This document shows positions 8,542 to 17,548 of a DNA stretch of 39,753 bases, in pieces (the first letter of the stretch is position 1; each line of letters starts with the position of its first letter). A program made the translations under genes and the position numbers. A model generated the notes under the pieces. That model saw nothing but the letters and a program-made list of their open reading frames with translations, was not told where the DNA came from and did no database searches. Location: assembly GCA_001803415.1 (NCBI GenBank), contig MHDC01000017.1, positions 1 to 39,753 on the forward strand. Reading direction: 5' to 3'. The DNA is from Microgenomates group bacterium RBG_16_45_19 (lineage in GTDB: Bacteria > Patescibacteriota > Microgenomatia > UBA1400 > RBG-16-45-19).

Positions 8542-9210
8542 ATGCCCACCCTGTCCAACCGCAGCTACAAAAACGAATATGTTCGCTACCGCCAATATTA
8601 TCATCGGTTGTGGATCTTCTATCAAAGACCGGCGGCTAAAGTTTCGGTCGCTCTCCTCTTGACCATTTTCACCATTGTCTTTTTTGCCGTTTTCGCCATC
8701 CGCCCCACCCTTCTCACCGTCGCCGAATTAATTAAAAAAATTCAGGATAAAAAAGCCACCCTAGTTCAAATTGAGCAAAAAGCCGCCCAGCTGGCTTCAG
8801 CCCAACAGGAATACCTGGCCGCTCAAACCCAATTACCCTATCTTGATCAAGCCCTGCCGGGAGAACCTGACCTCCAGCAAATTATCCGTTTACTCGAAGC
8901 CACCGCCGCTTACCACGGTTTAGCCCTCTCCAATTTAAAAGTCGCTGGCGCCAATTATTCTCAGGCCGGCGTCCCTTATGCCGCCGGGCTTCAACCGCTG
9001 CCGGTGACTTTGTCCGTCGAGGCCGATTTCCCGACGCTTAACGCCTTTCTTAATGATTTAGGCCGTTTAAGCCGGCAATTTACCTTTAAATCGGCCAGCT
9101 TTAATGCCCAAAATCAATCCCGGTTTGCCGGCCAAACCGACCAGCTTAATTTAACCTTAACCGGCGAGATCTATTTCTTGCCCCAAGACACTTATGCGGC
9201 TGATCATTGA
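8542..9210 (+). CDS. PilO-like type IV pilus assembly protein
   Basis: 222 residues: a basic cytoplasmic N-terminus, one transmembrane helix (about residues 33-55), a coiled coil (about 60-105, rich in K, Q and A), then a domain with LPVTLSVEADFPTLNAFLNDLGRL, the typical PilO signature. It should form heterodimers with the PilN-like product encoded 7 bases upstream. Its 3' end overlaps the next gene by 17 bases, which suggests translational coupling. Confidence 0.8.
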   Translation: MPTLSNRSYKNEYVRYRQYYHRLWIFYQRPAAKVSVALLLTIFTIVFFAVFAIRPTLLTVAELIKKIQDKKATLVQIEQKAAQLASAQQEYLAAQTQLPYLDQALPGEPDLQQIIRLLEATAAYHGLALSNLKVAGANYSQAGVPYAAGLQPLPVTLSVEADFPTLNAFLNDLGRLSRQFTFKSASFNAQNQSRFAGQTDQLNLTLTGEIYFLPQDTYAADH

Positions 9211-9556
9211 AGATACCAAACACTTAAACCTGGCTCAAGACCTCTTATGGGTCGGCACCTTTACTTTGGTGACGGTCATTATCTGGATTGTCTATGGGGT
9301 TTATGTCACTTTTACTAAGCCCTATCCTGATTCCGACACCAGCCAATTGTTGACGCCCTTAAACCCCACCCTCGATCAGGAAATGCTTCACAACCTTAGC
9401 CAGCGGTTCGCCCCGCCGTCCGATTTAGTCATCTTAGTTAAATCCGAAGCCGGTGCGGTTCAAGCCCTTGGCTCACCCCCGAATCAGTCGGCCTCCGTCT
9501 CTGCGGCTGTACCCACGCCGTTGGTGTCCACTTCCTCAGCTTTATTCGCCTTCTAA
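9194..9556 (+). CDS. Small single-pass membrane protein in the pilus cluster
   Basis: 120 residues with one hydrophobic helix at about residues 18-42 and a low-complexity C-terminus rich in Ser, Ala, Pro and Val. It overlaps the PilO-like gene by 17 bases and precedes the Fn3 gene. The middle segment LDQEMLHNLSQRF resembles a short helix. I do not recognise a family. By position it could replace PilP or another PilN/PilO partner, but no lipobox or PilP motif is visible. Confidence 0.65.
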   Translation: MRLIIEDTKHLNLAQDLLWVGTFTLVTVIIWIVYGVYVTFTKPYPDSDTSQLLTPLNPTLDQEMLHNLSQRFAPPSDLVILVKSEAGAVQALGSPPNQSASVSAAVPTPLVSTSSALFAF

Positions 9557-9613
9557 GTTTACTCCGGTTAGTGTTAATATGGAGTTGTTTCTACCTGAGG
9601 AAACCATGTTGCT

Positions 9614-10414
9614 ATGCTTAATCGTAAAATCCCGACCTTAATCGCTTTAATTATCTTGGGTGGCTTTACCGTTATTAGCGTGCTTCTACTCAATCGTCCT
9701 ACTCAGCTTTTATCCTCGGTTTCGGCTACCAGTCAACCTCAAGCCGTGACCATCACCAATCTTTCGGCCACTGCTTTCACCGTTACTTGGTTAACAGCGA
9801 CTGAGACTTCCGGCTCGGTGGTGTACGGCACCAACCCGCGCCACCTTAATCAAGTTATCCTCGATGATCGTGATCGTTTGACCGGTCGGGAGCAGACCTA
9901 CTTAACCCACGCGGTCACCGTTAAACCGTTATCACCAGCCACGGTTTATTATTTTCAGATCCACGGTCAATCTCTGGCTAGTTCTGATCAACTCTATCAG
10001 GTGACTACTCTTGCCCCTCTCCCCACCTTGCCTCGGGCGGATATTGCCTTTGGGCAAGTCTTAAACCAAGCTGGCTTACCCGCCGCCAATACCCTCGTCT
10101 ACCTCATTTTCCCCGCCGCTGTGCCCGCTGCCCCCGTCTCGACCCTTACCTCTTTGGCCGGTCAGTGGGCGATTAACTTGTCCACTATTCGTACTCCGAC
10201 CGGCGAGGCCTATATTAATTATGACCGGGATAATAGTCAGCTTTACTTAACGTATATCGCCGGTCTTGGAGACAAAGCCAGCCTGACCACTACCACCGCC
10301 AATGATCAACCCGCCCCCACCGTCACCCTCGGGGAGACTATTGACTGGCGTGAGCTGCCTTTAACCCCACCGACTCAAGTTGAAGTTCAAGTCCCGATCG
10401 TCCCCTTTAAATAG
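9614..10414 (+). CDS. Exported fibronectin type III domain protein
   Basis: 266 residues with an uncleaved-looking N-terminal helix (about residues 7-27) and then an Fn3 domain (about 40-130). The Fn3 signatures are TAFTVTWLTATETSGSVVYG and the strand LSPATVYYFQIHG. The remaining 130 residues look like a second beta-rich domain of the carboxypeptidase-regulatory or Cna type (GQVLNQAGLPAANTLVYL). It is probably a surface or pilus-associated adhesin-like protein displayed outside the membrane. A TGTTAATAT extended -10-like box (9572-9580) precedes it, so it may also have its own promoter. Confidence 0.75.
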   Translation: MLNRKIPTLIALIILGGFTVISVLLLNRPTQLLSSVSATSQPQAVTITNLSATAFTVTWLTATETSGSVVYGTNPRHLNQVILDDRDRLTGREQTYLTHAVTVKPLSPATVYYFQIHGQSLASSDQLYQVTTLAPLPTLPRADIAFGQVLNQAGLPAANTLVYLIFPAAVPAAPVSTLTSLAGQWAINLSTIRTPTGEAYINYDRDNSQLYLTYIAGLGDKASLTTTTANDQPAPTVTLGETIDWRELPLTPPTQVEVQVPIVPFK

Positions 10415-10425
10415 TTAAATTATCT

Positions 10426-10716
10426 ATGCCTGTCACTAACTTGTCCGCCTATCAACTTAATTCTGATCCGGTTGTCCCGGTCTCCGCCTCTTCTCCGCCG
10501 CCGCCGCTGCTGGTGGTGGCGCCACCCCCGGATTTCCCCAGTCTCACTATCTACCGGCCACTCGTCCCTCCGCCGGAAAACCCGCTCCCCCAACCACCCC
10601 CGGACTTAACCGCTTCCACTCCCAGTCCCGATTGGAAAAAGACTGTCCTCATCGGTATTGTTTTGTTCTTCGCTGGTACAATAACCGGTGTTAGCCTAAT
10701 GTTGTTTCTTTATTAA
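10426..10716 (+). CDS. Proline-rich protein with a C-terminal membrane anchor
   Basis: 96 residues. Residues 1-65 are almost entirely Pro, Ser, Val and Ala with clusters of three or more prolines. Residues 70-93 form a single hydrophobic helix (TVLIGIVLFFAGTITGVSLMLF) ending the protein, so it looks tail-anchored. It lies 11 bases after the Fn3 gene and its stop overlaps the next ATG by one base. No family is recognised; a spacer or envelope-spanning linker role is an inference from composition only. Confidence 0.6.
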   Translation: MPVTNLSAYQLNSDPVVPVSASSPPPPLLVVAPPPDFPSLTIYRPLVPPPENPLPQPPPDLTASTPSPDWKKTVLIGIVLFFAGTITGVSLMLFLY

Positions 10717-11432
10717 TGGCCCCAACCCCGCTCGCTTCGATCAGTGCTTTTTTCCCCTGTTTTAATGAGGAGCAAAATGTCACCGCTATGGTGGCGGCTT
10801 TAACCACTGTTTTGCCTCAAGTGGCTCAGCGCTACCAAATCATCATCATCGATGACGGCAGTCAAGACCAAACGGGCCGGTTGGCCGATGAGCTAGCGCT
10901 TCAAGATCGTCACCTTAAAGTCATTCATCATCCCACTAACTTAGGCTACGGTAGCTCTTTACGCTCCGGCTTTGCCGCCGCCGACTATGCCTGGACTTTT
11001 CTGACCGACGGTGATCGTCAGTTCGATGTCACCGAACTTAAAAAGTTTATTCCCTATACCAAAGATTTTGACATCATCATCGGCTACCGCTTAAAACGGG
11101 CTGAAGGTAGTTTCCGTACCTTAAACGCCCGCCTATTTAAATTATTTATTGACTTGCTCTTCCGGGTTCACGTCAGAGACATTGACTGTGCTTTCAAATT
11201 ACTCCGTACCAATCAAGTTAAACCGTTGCCCTTTATTTCTACCGGCGCCATGATCAGTAGCGAACTCCTTTATCGCCTCAAGAAACGGGGGCTTAAGTTT
11301 AAACAGTTGCCGGTCCATCATTTTCCCCGGGCTTGGGGTTCACCGACCGGCAATAGCTTTAAGGTCATCCTCAAGGCCGGGCTTGAAGCCGTTAACCTCT
11401 ACTTATCCATTAAATTAAACCGATCCATATGA
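10716..11432 (+). CDS. Family 2 glycosyltransferase, dolichyl-phosphate-mannose-synthase-like
   Basis: 238 residues with the GT2 GT-A fold. The N-terminal FPCFNEEQNV motif is followed by the nucleotide-binding IIIDDGSQDQT, NLGYGSSLRSGF, and the metal-binding LTDGDRQFD. The DIDCAFKLL block is typical of polyprenyl-phosphate sugar synthases. It probably loads a sugar onto undecaprenyl phosphate, which would feed the GT-C type membrane transferases in this window. No membrane helices extend beyond the catalytic domain. The stop overlaps the next start by 4 bases (ATGA), indicating coupling. Confidence 0.88.
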   Translation: MAPTPLASISAFFPCFNEEQNVTAMVAALTTVLPQVAQRYQIIIIDDGSQDQTGRLADELALQDRHLKVIHHPTNLGYGSSLRSGFAAADYAWTFLTDGDRQFDVTELKKFIPYTKDFDIIIGYRLKRAEGSFRTLNARLFKLFIDLLFRVHVRDIDCAFKLLRTNQVKPLPFISTGAMISSELLYRLKKRGLKFKQLPVHHFPRAWGSPTGNSFKVILKAGLEAVNLYLSIKLNRSI

Positions 11433-12709
11433 AACTTGGTATCGTTGGTGCCGGTTTTACCGGGATGGCGGCTGCCTATGACTTAGCCCAAGCTGGTCAT
11501 GAGGTGGCCGTTTTTGAAGCTCAAGCTGCCGCTGGCGGTTTGGCCGGCGGCTTTAAGGCTCGCCACTGGGATTGGTATTTGGAGAAATACTATCACCATT
11601 GGTTTGCTTCTGATCATGACCTGAAACGCTGGCTTAGGGCCCTGAACCTGGCTTCAAATTTAATTTACCGTCAGCCTTCGACTATGGTTTACTTCCAGCG
11701 CCGTTTCTATCGCTTTGATTCCCCCTTGGCTGTCCTTAAGTTTCCCGGTTTGACTTTATCTGTTAAAAGTCGGTTTGCCGCCGTCACCGCTTATCTTAAA
11801 TATGTCGCTCGCTGGCAAAGTCTCGAAGCGGTTTCGGCTTCTGCCTGGCTTACTCAACATTATGGTCTCAAAGCCTATCGCGCCGTTTGGCAGCCCCTGC
11901 TTGAGGGTAAATTCGGACCCTACTCGCGTCAGGTCAATATGGCCTGGATGTGGGCTCGGCTTAAAGCCCGCACCCCTAGTTTGGGTACCTATCGGGGTGG
12001 CTTCCAAACCTGCAGTCACGATCTGGTGGCGGCTTTAACCCGCCGCGGGGTTACCTTTCACTTCAATACTCCTATCACCCGACTTAAACCTCACAGTCAG
12101 GGTTTGACCTTATTTAGTCAGTCCGGCTCGCATCGGTTTGACCGGGTTTTACTGACGACTCCGCCAGCCCTAACGGCTAAAATTTCTCCTTTTCTGCCGT
12201 CGGCCTATCTTAAATCGCTGCTTGAACAACCATTTCTGGGCGCCATTATGCTCATTCTCTCGCTTAAACAGCCTTTAACCCACAGTTACTGGTACAACTT
12301 ACCCAAAGCCGCTGGCTTTCCTTTTTTAGCGCTGGTCGAACATACCAATTTTGTTTCACCCCGTTATTTTGGTGGCGAGCATCTGGTTTACTGCGGCGAT
12401 TACCTCCTGCCTCACCATCACCGCCTGAAGGCTTCCCCCGATCAACTCCTTCAAGCCTATTTACCGGGGTTGCAAAAACTGAATCCGGCTTTTACTCCTG
12501 ACTGGATTAATCAAGCCTGGGTTTTTCAAACCGCCTATGCCCAACCCGTTCCCGGCCTCAATCATAGTCAGAAAATCCCATTGCTGGTTACCCCCCATCC
12601 CCATCTATTTTTTGCCGGCCTGGCTCACGTTTATCCCTGGGATCGCGGCACCAATTATGCCGTGGCCTTAGGCCGCCGGGTCGCCCAACTCATGCTTCAG
12701 TCACTATGA
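11429..12709 (+). CDS. FAD-dependent oxidoreductase, protoporphyrinogen-oxidase/amine-oxidase-like
   Basis: 426 residues. The N-terminal dinucleotide-binding fold is IVGAGFTGMAAAYDLAQAG, followed by the GGLAGGF second glycine motif. A C-terminal FAD-contacting block (LFFAGLAHVYPWDRGTNYAV) completes the amine-oxidase/phytoene-desaturase type fold. Members in glycan clusters act on sugars or polyprenyl lipids, sometimes resembling UDP-galactopyranose mutase. Neighbouring GT2, GT4 and GT-C genes favour a sugar or lipid-carrier substrate over haem biosynthesis, because no other haem gene is present. Both ends overlap neighbours by 4 bases. Confidence 0.8.
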   Translation: MKLGIVGAGFTGMAAAYDLAQAGHEVAVFEAQAAAGGLAGGFKARHWDWYLEKYYHHWFASDHDLKRWLRALNLASNLIYRQPSTMVYFQRRFYRFDSPLAVLKFPGLTLSVKSRFAAVTAYLKYVARWQSLEAVSASAWLTQHYGLKAYRAVWQPLLEGKFGPYSRQVNMAWMWARLKARTPSLGTYRGGFQTCSHDLVAALTRRGVTFHFNTPITRLKPHSQGLTLFSQSGSHRFDRVLLTTPPALTAKISPFLPSAYLKSLLEQPFLGAIMLILSLKQPLTHSYWYNLPKAAGFPFLALVEHTNFVSPRYFGGEHLVYCGDYLLPHHHRLKASPDQLLQAYLPGLQKLNPAFTPDWINQAWVFQTAYAQPVPGLNHSQKIPLLVTPHPHLFFAGLAHVYPWDRGTNYAVALGRRVAQLMLQSL

Positions 12710-14346
12710 AACTACCGAAATTCTCACGACGCTCCCCTGATTGGCTGGTGGCTATCGTCTGCTTGGTCTTAGCGTATGGTCTCATGCAGCATACTTTTAA
12801 AGTTCACGCCCAAACCTGGTATATTGCTAGTAAATTATGGAGCGATTTTGCCGCTCATTTACCCCTGATCCGTTCTTTTTCTCTGGGTGACAATTGGCCG
12901 ATCGAATACCCTACCTTTCCCGGTGCCCCGATTCGCTATCATTTTCTTTTCTATGCCGTGGTCGGCTATCTGGAAAAGCTGGGCTTCCCTTTGGCCTTGT
13001 CCCTCAATCTTTTCAGTGCCGTCGGCTTGGCTCTCCTCCTCTTTATAATCTATCGTTATGCCCGGCTAATCTTTGGTCCAATTCAAGCCGGCCTCCTGGC
13101 TCTGGTTTTATTTCTCTTTAACGGCTCTTTAAGTTTCCTGGAATTTTTTAAAACCTACCCTCTGGATCGTCATTTTTTAACCGCCTTGGTCACTAACTCT
13201 CGTTTTGTCAGCTTCGGTCCTTGGGACGGGAAAATCGTCGCCGCCTTTTGGAATCTGAATATCTATACCAACCAACGCCATTTAGGTTTAAGTTTTGGCT
13301 TAAGCTTGTTACTCTTGTTCCCCCTTTTTAAACGTCTCTATCACCGCTTCACCCCGACTCCGGCCGTCACCCTGGCTTTATTCCTGGGCATGTTTTGCCT
13401 TCCCTGGCTTAATCAAGCCGCCGCCGTCATCACTCTCTGGTTCCTCGGCTTTTTGTTTCTCTTCAATTTTAAGGTTTTAAAACCGCTCCTCATCCCCGCC
13501 GCTTTGATGATTTTAGCTTCCCTGCCGGGCCTCCTGTACTATTTAGCTTTAAATGGTCCATCGGTGACTGTCACCCCCGGTTTCCTTTCCGCCTCCCCCG
13601 ATCTGCTCTCGTTGATCCGGTACTGGTTCTTCAATTTAGGCCTTTACTTGATTCTCTTACCCCTGCTTTTTGTCTGGTTGGACCGCCGCGGCCGGTCGGT
13701 GTTGCTCGCCGCCGCTGGTTTGCTCCTACTCGCTAACCTGGTTCAACTGTCTCCGGATATGATTAATAACCACAAACTGGTCAATTTCTTTATGCTCTTT
13801 ATGGTGGTCTATACTTCCGGTTGGCTGCTTGCCTTATGGCGCCGTTGGCCTCGCTTTCGCTGGGGTCTCATCGGTCTCACTGGTTGTTTGGCTTTATCCG
13901 GTGTTATCGATTTTTTCCCCATCATCAATGATTATTACTTGCCCGTCGCCGACGTTGGCCAAAATCCGGTCGCCCGCTGGATCGCTCAGTCAACACCTAA
14001 AGACAGCGTCTTTCTCACCACCACCTATCTTTATAATCCTGCCTCCCTGGCCGGGCGGAAAACCTATCTCGATTATGGCTATTTCAACTGGTCCTTAGGT
14101 TACCCTGATCCAGCCCGGCGTCAAAATTTACCCCTCATTTTGTCGCCCTCAGCTAGAAGTGTCCTAATTTGCCGTCTCTTAGAGGCGCAATCTATCGATT
14201 ATATTTTAATTACTCCCGGCCGCGGTGATCTCGGCAACCTCGATCCGCACCAGTCCACTCTTGTCCGGGAATTCCAGCCAGTCCTGACTGCCGCCGATGG
14301 TTCTCAAGTTTATTCGACTCAAGCCAATTGTCTGCTCTATGACTAA
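12706..14346 (+). CDS. Multipass GT-C-like membrane protein
   Basis: 546 residues with about a dozen hydrophobic segments. The first extracytoplasmic loop contains WSDFAAHLPLIRSF (about residues 46-59) and then APIRYHF, a layout similar to PMT-type and DUF2298-type transferases where an acidic residue sits in loop 1. A C-terminal soluble region of about 120 residues ends the protein. It lies between the FAD enzyme and a HAD phosphatase with overlapping starts and stops, so it is part of the glycan operon. A sugar-transferring role is inferred from topology and neighbours. Confidence 0.65.
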   Translation: MKLPKFSRRSPDWLVAIVCLVLAYGLMQHTFKVHAQTWYIASKLWSDFAAHLPLIRSFSLGDNWPIEYPTFPGAPIRYHFLFYAVVGYLEKLGFPLALSLNLFSAVGLALLLFIIYRYARLIFGPIQAGLLALVLFLFNGSLSFLEFFKTYPLDRHFLTALVTNSRFVSFGPWDGKIVAAFWNLNIYTNQRHLGLSFGLSLLLLFPLFKRLYHRFTPTPAVTLALFLGMFCLPWLNQAAAVITLWFLGFLFLFNFKVLKPLLIPAALMILASLPGLLYYLALNGPSVTVTPGFLSASPDLLSLIRYWFFNLGLYLILLPLLFVWLDRRGRSVLLAAAGLLLLANLVQLSPDMINNHKLVNFFMLFMVVYTSGWLLALWRRWPRFRWGLIGLTGCLALSGVIDFFPIINDYYLPVADVGQNPVARWIAQSTPKDSVFLTTTYLYNPASLAGRKTYLDYGYFNWSLGYPDPARRQNLPLILSPSARSVLICRLLEAQSIDYILITPGRGDLGNLDPHQSTLVREFQPVLTAADGSQVYSTQANCLLYD

Positions 14347-14911
14347 AGCCATCCCCAAAGTCGGTTTTGACCTCGACGGCGTTATTCTCTATAACCCCGC
14401 CCGTCTGGCTCGACCCTTAATCACCGGTTACAAGCGCTTGATTCTTAATAAACCCCTGACTGCGTTTACTATTCCTCATACCCCCCTGCAGCGCTTCATC
14501 TGGACTTTGCTGCATAAATCAAGTTTTTTTATCGCTCCCGGTTTTAATGAATTAAAAACTTTGGTCCGACAGGGACGCCTTGAAGCTTATTTAGTTACTG
14601 CCCGCTTTGATTTTTTAAAGTCGGATTTGGATCGTTGGCTTGAGAAAATCGAGGCTGACAAAATCTTTAAAGCTGTCTATTTCAATCAAAAAAATGAACA
14701 ACCTCATCTTTATAAACTCAAAATTATAAAGCAGCTCCAGTTGGACTATTTTGTTGAAGATAACTGGGATATCGTCAAAAATTTGGCGGTCGCCCCTCAC
14801 TTAAACACCAAAATCTTCTGGATCTATAACCTTTTCGACCGGCGCTTGGCTTACCCCTATAAATATCCCACCTTGCGTCGGGCTCTAGCCGCTTTAAAGC
14901 CAAACCTGTAA
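14339..14911 (+). CDS. HAD-superfamily phosphatase/nucleotidase-like protein
   Basis: 190 residues from ATG 14339, preferred because the HAD motif I (GFDLDGVIL) then sits at the N-terminus; an upstream in-frame start at 14297 would run through the previous gene. Motif I supplies both aspartates, motif II is VTAR (T), a lysine follows in YKLKIIKQL, and motif III is FVEDNWDIV. The pattern resembles cytosolic 5'-nucleotidase type C and other small phosphatases. It overlaps the preceding gene by 8 bases and is followed by a GT4 gene after 3 bases. A sugar-phosphate or nucleotide substrate is possible; neither can be chosen from sequence. Confidence 0.75.
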   Translation: MTKAIPKVGFDLDGVILYNPARLARPLITGYKRLILNKPLTAFTIPHTPLQRFIWTLLHKSSFFIAPGFNELKTLVRQGRLEAYLVTARFDFLKSDLDRWLEKIEADKIFKAVYFNQKNEQPHLYKLKIIKQLQLDYFVEDNWDIVKNLAVAPHLNTKIFWIYNLFDRRLAYPYKYPTLRRALAALKPNL

Positions 14912-14914
14912 CTT

Positions 14915-16057
14915 ATGCGTCTGACTTTTTTCACTCCCTACTTTTACCCCTATGTTTCCGGGATGACTACTTTTCCGCTCTTGTTGCTCAAGCATTGGGC
15001 TAAAACTCACCAAGTTGAAGTGATTACTTTTGCCTATCAACCTCAGCTGGCCCTCAGGCAATCACTTGGTCGTCTCACCATCTACCGCTTGCGCCCTACC
15101 CTGCGCTTGCATAAAGGCTTTATCTCGCTCTCAGCCGGAGCCTTTTTTGCCGACCGGGTTCGGCAAACCGATTTAGTCCTTACCAATCTGCCCAACTTTG
15201 AAGGCTGGCCTCTGGTTTGGTTAGCCAAACGTCATCATAAACCAGTTCTGGCTCTCTATCATTGCCGTGTGGATTTAGGGCCTGGCTTAGTCAACCGCCT
15301 GCTCCATTTTGGTCTGGATGCCAGCGTGGCCTTTCAGCTGAAAACCGCCCAGTTAATCATCGGCACCAGCCCCGATTATCTTCAAAGTCAGCCTCAACTG
15401 GCTCCTTACCTTAATAAATGCCAGGCGATTTATCCACCCATGCCTCCTTTAACCGTCAGTCGGCCGGCTTTGGCACATTTTCTCCAGCTTAAAGGCAAAC
15501 GGCGTTGGCTCGGCTTTGTCGGCCGCATTGCCCGGGAGAAAGGTTTAATCTATCTGGCTGACGCCTTGCACCATTTACCCCATCGTTCCCGCTATGAACT
15601 AGTCATGGCTGGCCCCGAACCAGCTAAAGTCGCCGGTGAAACCAAATTTTATCGGCAGTTTATTACCCGGCTCAAACACCTGGGTCTGACTTTCCGCCAT
15701 TTTGGTTATTTAAGTCCCAATGCTTTAAGCGGCTTTTATCAGGCTCTCGACGTCTTGGTGCTACCCTCCTTAAACTCCACCGAAGCCTTTGGCCAGGTTC
15801 AAGTCGAGGCCATGCAATTGGGTACCCCGGTGATCGCTTCGGCTTTGCCGGGTGTCCGCCTTCCGGTTCAAGCCACGGGTATGGGTCTCTTGGTCGCCCC
15901 GCATCAATCTCAAGCTTTGGCCCAGGCTTTACATCAAGTCATAACTCGCCGGGAAATATATACCTCGGCCGCTCAACGTGATTTAGCTAAGCGGCTGTTT
16001 AATTATCGCTTAGCCCTTAAGCAATATGACCAAGCCTTGGCCGCTGTCACCCGCTGA
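14915..16057 (+). CDS. Family 4 glycosyltransferase (GT-B fold)
   Basis: 380 residues. The N-terminal Rossmann domain opens with the acceptor-side glycine-rich turn in FYPYVSGMTTF. The C-terminal domain begins at about residue 200 with WLGFVGRIAREKGLIYLADAL. It carries the GT4 EX7E-type block (TEAFGQVQVEAMQLGTPVIAS) and a terminal GLLVAP motif. It is a retaining, cytoplasmic enzyme using a nucleotide-sugar donor, and probably extends a surface glycan or glycolipid. Its 3' end overlaps the methyltransferase gene by 32 bases. Confidence 0.9.
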   Translation: MRLTFFTPYFYPYVSGMTTFPLLLLKHWAKTHQVEVITFAYQPQLALRQSLGRLTIYRLRPTLRLHKGFISLSAGAFFADRVRQTDLVLTNLPNFEGWPLVWLAKRHHKPVLALYHCRVDLGPGLVNRLLHFGLDASVAFQLKTAQLIIGTSPDYLQSQPQLAPYLNKCQAIYPPMPPLTVSRPALAHFLQLKGKRRWLGFVGRIAREKGLIYLADALHHLPHRSRYELVMAGPEPAKVAGETKFYRQFITRLKHLGLTFRHFGYLSPNALSGFYQALDVLVLPSLNSTEAFGQVQVEAMQLGTPVIASALPGVRLPVQATGMGLLVAPHQSQALAQALHQVITRREIYTSAAQRDLAKRLFNYRLALKQYDQALAAVTR

Positions 16058-16862
16058 CACTGCCTTCATCCAGCACCTAGTCACTGTCTATTTATCCCAT
16101 CGACCGCTTTTTTATAGTTTTATCCGGCCTCAGGAAGGCTGGTTGTTTCACCGCCACCGGGGTTTGATCCAAGCCCCGATTCTGGATTTTGGCTGCGGTG
16201 ATGGCTTTTTTGCCTACCAAGTTTTCGGGACTCGTGCCATTGACGTCGGTTTGGACATTGTCCGGAGCCGCATCTCAGCATCGCCTCAGTCTCCCGCCTA
16301 CCAAAAAATTGTTACCTATTCTGGCCAAAAAATTCCTTTTCCGGATAAATATTTTTCCACCGTCATTAGTAATTGCGTCTTTGAACACCTTCCCCACCTT
16401 GAAAGCAACCTTACCGAAATCTACCGTGTCCTCAAACCCGGCGGTCACCTGCTGACCACCGTGGCTACCAATTCCTGGGAAGAATTTTTCCTTGGTTCCC
16501 GGTTTTTGGGGCAGCCCTATTTACGCTGGTGGCGTCGGCGCCAAGCCCATATCAATTTACTCAGTCTGAAGCAGTGGCAAACGCTTTTGCGGCAGACTGG
16601 CTTTAGCCCAGTGATCACTCGTGGTTACCTCTCCGACCGGCTGGTCCGCTACCTGGAAATGACTCACTATTTATCCTGGCCTTCACTCCTGGCATATAAA
16701 TTATCCGGACGCTGGGTTTGGTGGTCCGGTTTCTATTCCTGGCTCAACTTAAGCCAAGCCCTCGCCGCCACCCTGATTCGGTCTTTAACCGTTCCTCCTT
16801 CTCACAGTGGTGCCGTATTTTTGGCGCTCACCAAACCGCTGTACTCCAAAGCTACCGGTTAG
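16026..16862 (+). CDS. SAM-dependent methyltransferase (Methyltransf_11 type)
   Basis: 278 residues. Motif I is ILDFGCGDGFF (about residue 52), followed by IDVGLDIV, the KIPFPDKYFSTVISNCVFEHL block and a post-motif ATNSWEEF. The ...EIYRVLKPGGHLL segment is a hallmark of class I small-molecule methyltransferases. It probably methylates a sugar or lipid in the glycan pathway of the preceding genes. The first 11 codons lie inside the end of the GT4 gene. The ATG at 16026 is the only methionine start before motif I. The 3' end meets the FkbM gene tail to tail with an 11-base overlap. Confidence 0.82.
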   Translation: MTKPWPLSPADTAFIQHLVTVYLSHRPLFYSFIRPQEGWLFHRHRGLIQAPILDFGCGDGFFAYQVFGTRAIDVGLDIVRSRISASPQSPAYQKIVTYSGQKIPFPDKYFSTVISNCVFEHLPHLESNLTEIYRVLKPGGHLLTTVATNSWEEFFLGSRFLGQPYLRWWRRRQAHINLLSLKQWQTLLRQTGFSPVITRGYLSDRLVRYLEMTHYLSWPSLLAYKLSGRWVWWSGFYSWLNLSQALAATLIRSLTVPPSHSGAVFLALTKPLYSKATG

Positions 16863-17532
16863 TGGCAAATACCATTTTCAACTGGCGGTGGACCTCATTA
16901 TTAAAAACCTGACAATCAAAGCCTAATTTCCTTAACCGAGCCACAAGTCGGTCAAAATCTTCTTCCATCTTGCCGGTAAAAAGATGGGCTTCCATGGCCA
17001 TATGCTTCACCCGTTGTAAGCTCCTAGTCGAACTCTGTTTAAAAATGGGGTATTCAGCTCCCTCACAATCCACTTTCAGAAAGTCACACCGCCTAATTCT
17101 ATGGCTGGTCATCAACTCATCCAGACTTTTTACCTCTTGAACCCAAACTTTGATCCCGGTTAGCTGATTGGTCTTTATATTTTTCTTTAATCGATTCACC
17201 CGGTTATTATCCTTGTCAAACGCCAGAACCGTCGCCCCCGCTCGAGCTGCGGTCAGGGCAAAATCACCAATCCCCGCCCCGATATCGATGACCACCTCTC
17301 CCCCTTTAAGGCTTTTTACCGCCTCATATTGCCGATCAATCGCCACTTCCTTGATTTCCCACAAATCCATCGGTTTCTGCCAATAAAAGCTTAAGCCGTT
17401 TCTCAACTTGACCCAGTGGTCTCCTTTAGCGTGCCAACGAAATCCTTTTATCTTCGTCGCCAAGGTCACCATTGAGCTCAAATAGTAACCGGCCGCCGTC
17501 ATCAAATCTGGTCTTCGGTTCTCAGCCAACAT
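16852..17532 (-). CDS. FkbM-family methyltransferase
   Basis: 226 residues. Motif I is VIDIGAGIGDFALTAARAG (about residue 80). The FkbM signature DFLKVDCEGAEYPIF lies near residue 150 and a C-terminal MAMEAHLF strand follows. FkbM enzymes O-methylate sugars or other small molecules. It overlaps the plus-strand methyltransferase tail to tail and follows the GT39-like gene by 16 bases on the same strand, so those two are probably co-transcribed. A TAGATTATCTA palindrome lies just before the ATG. Confidence 0.82.
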   Translation of the reverse strand: MLAENRRPDLMTAAGYYLSSMVTLATKIKGFRWHAKGDHWVKLRNGLSFYWQKPMDLWEIKEVAIDRQYEAVKSLKGGEVVIDIGAGIGDFALTAARAGATVLAFDKDNNRVNRLKKNIKTNQLTGIKVWVQEVKSLDELMTSHRIRRCDFLKVDCEGAEYPIFKQSSTRSLQRVKHMAMEAHLFTGKMEEDFDRLVARLRKLGFDCQVFNNEVHRQLKMVFATNR

Positions 17533-17548
17533 ACTAGATAATCTAGCT

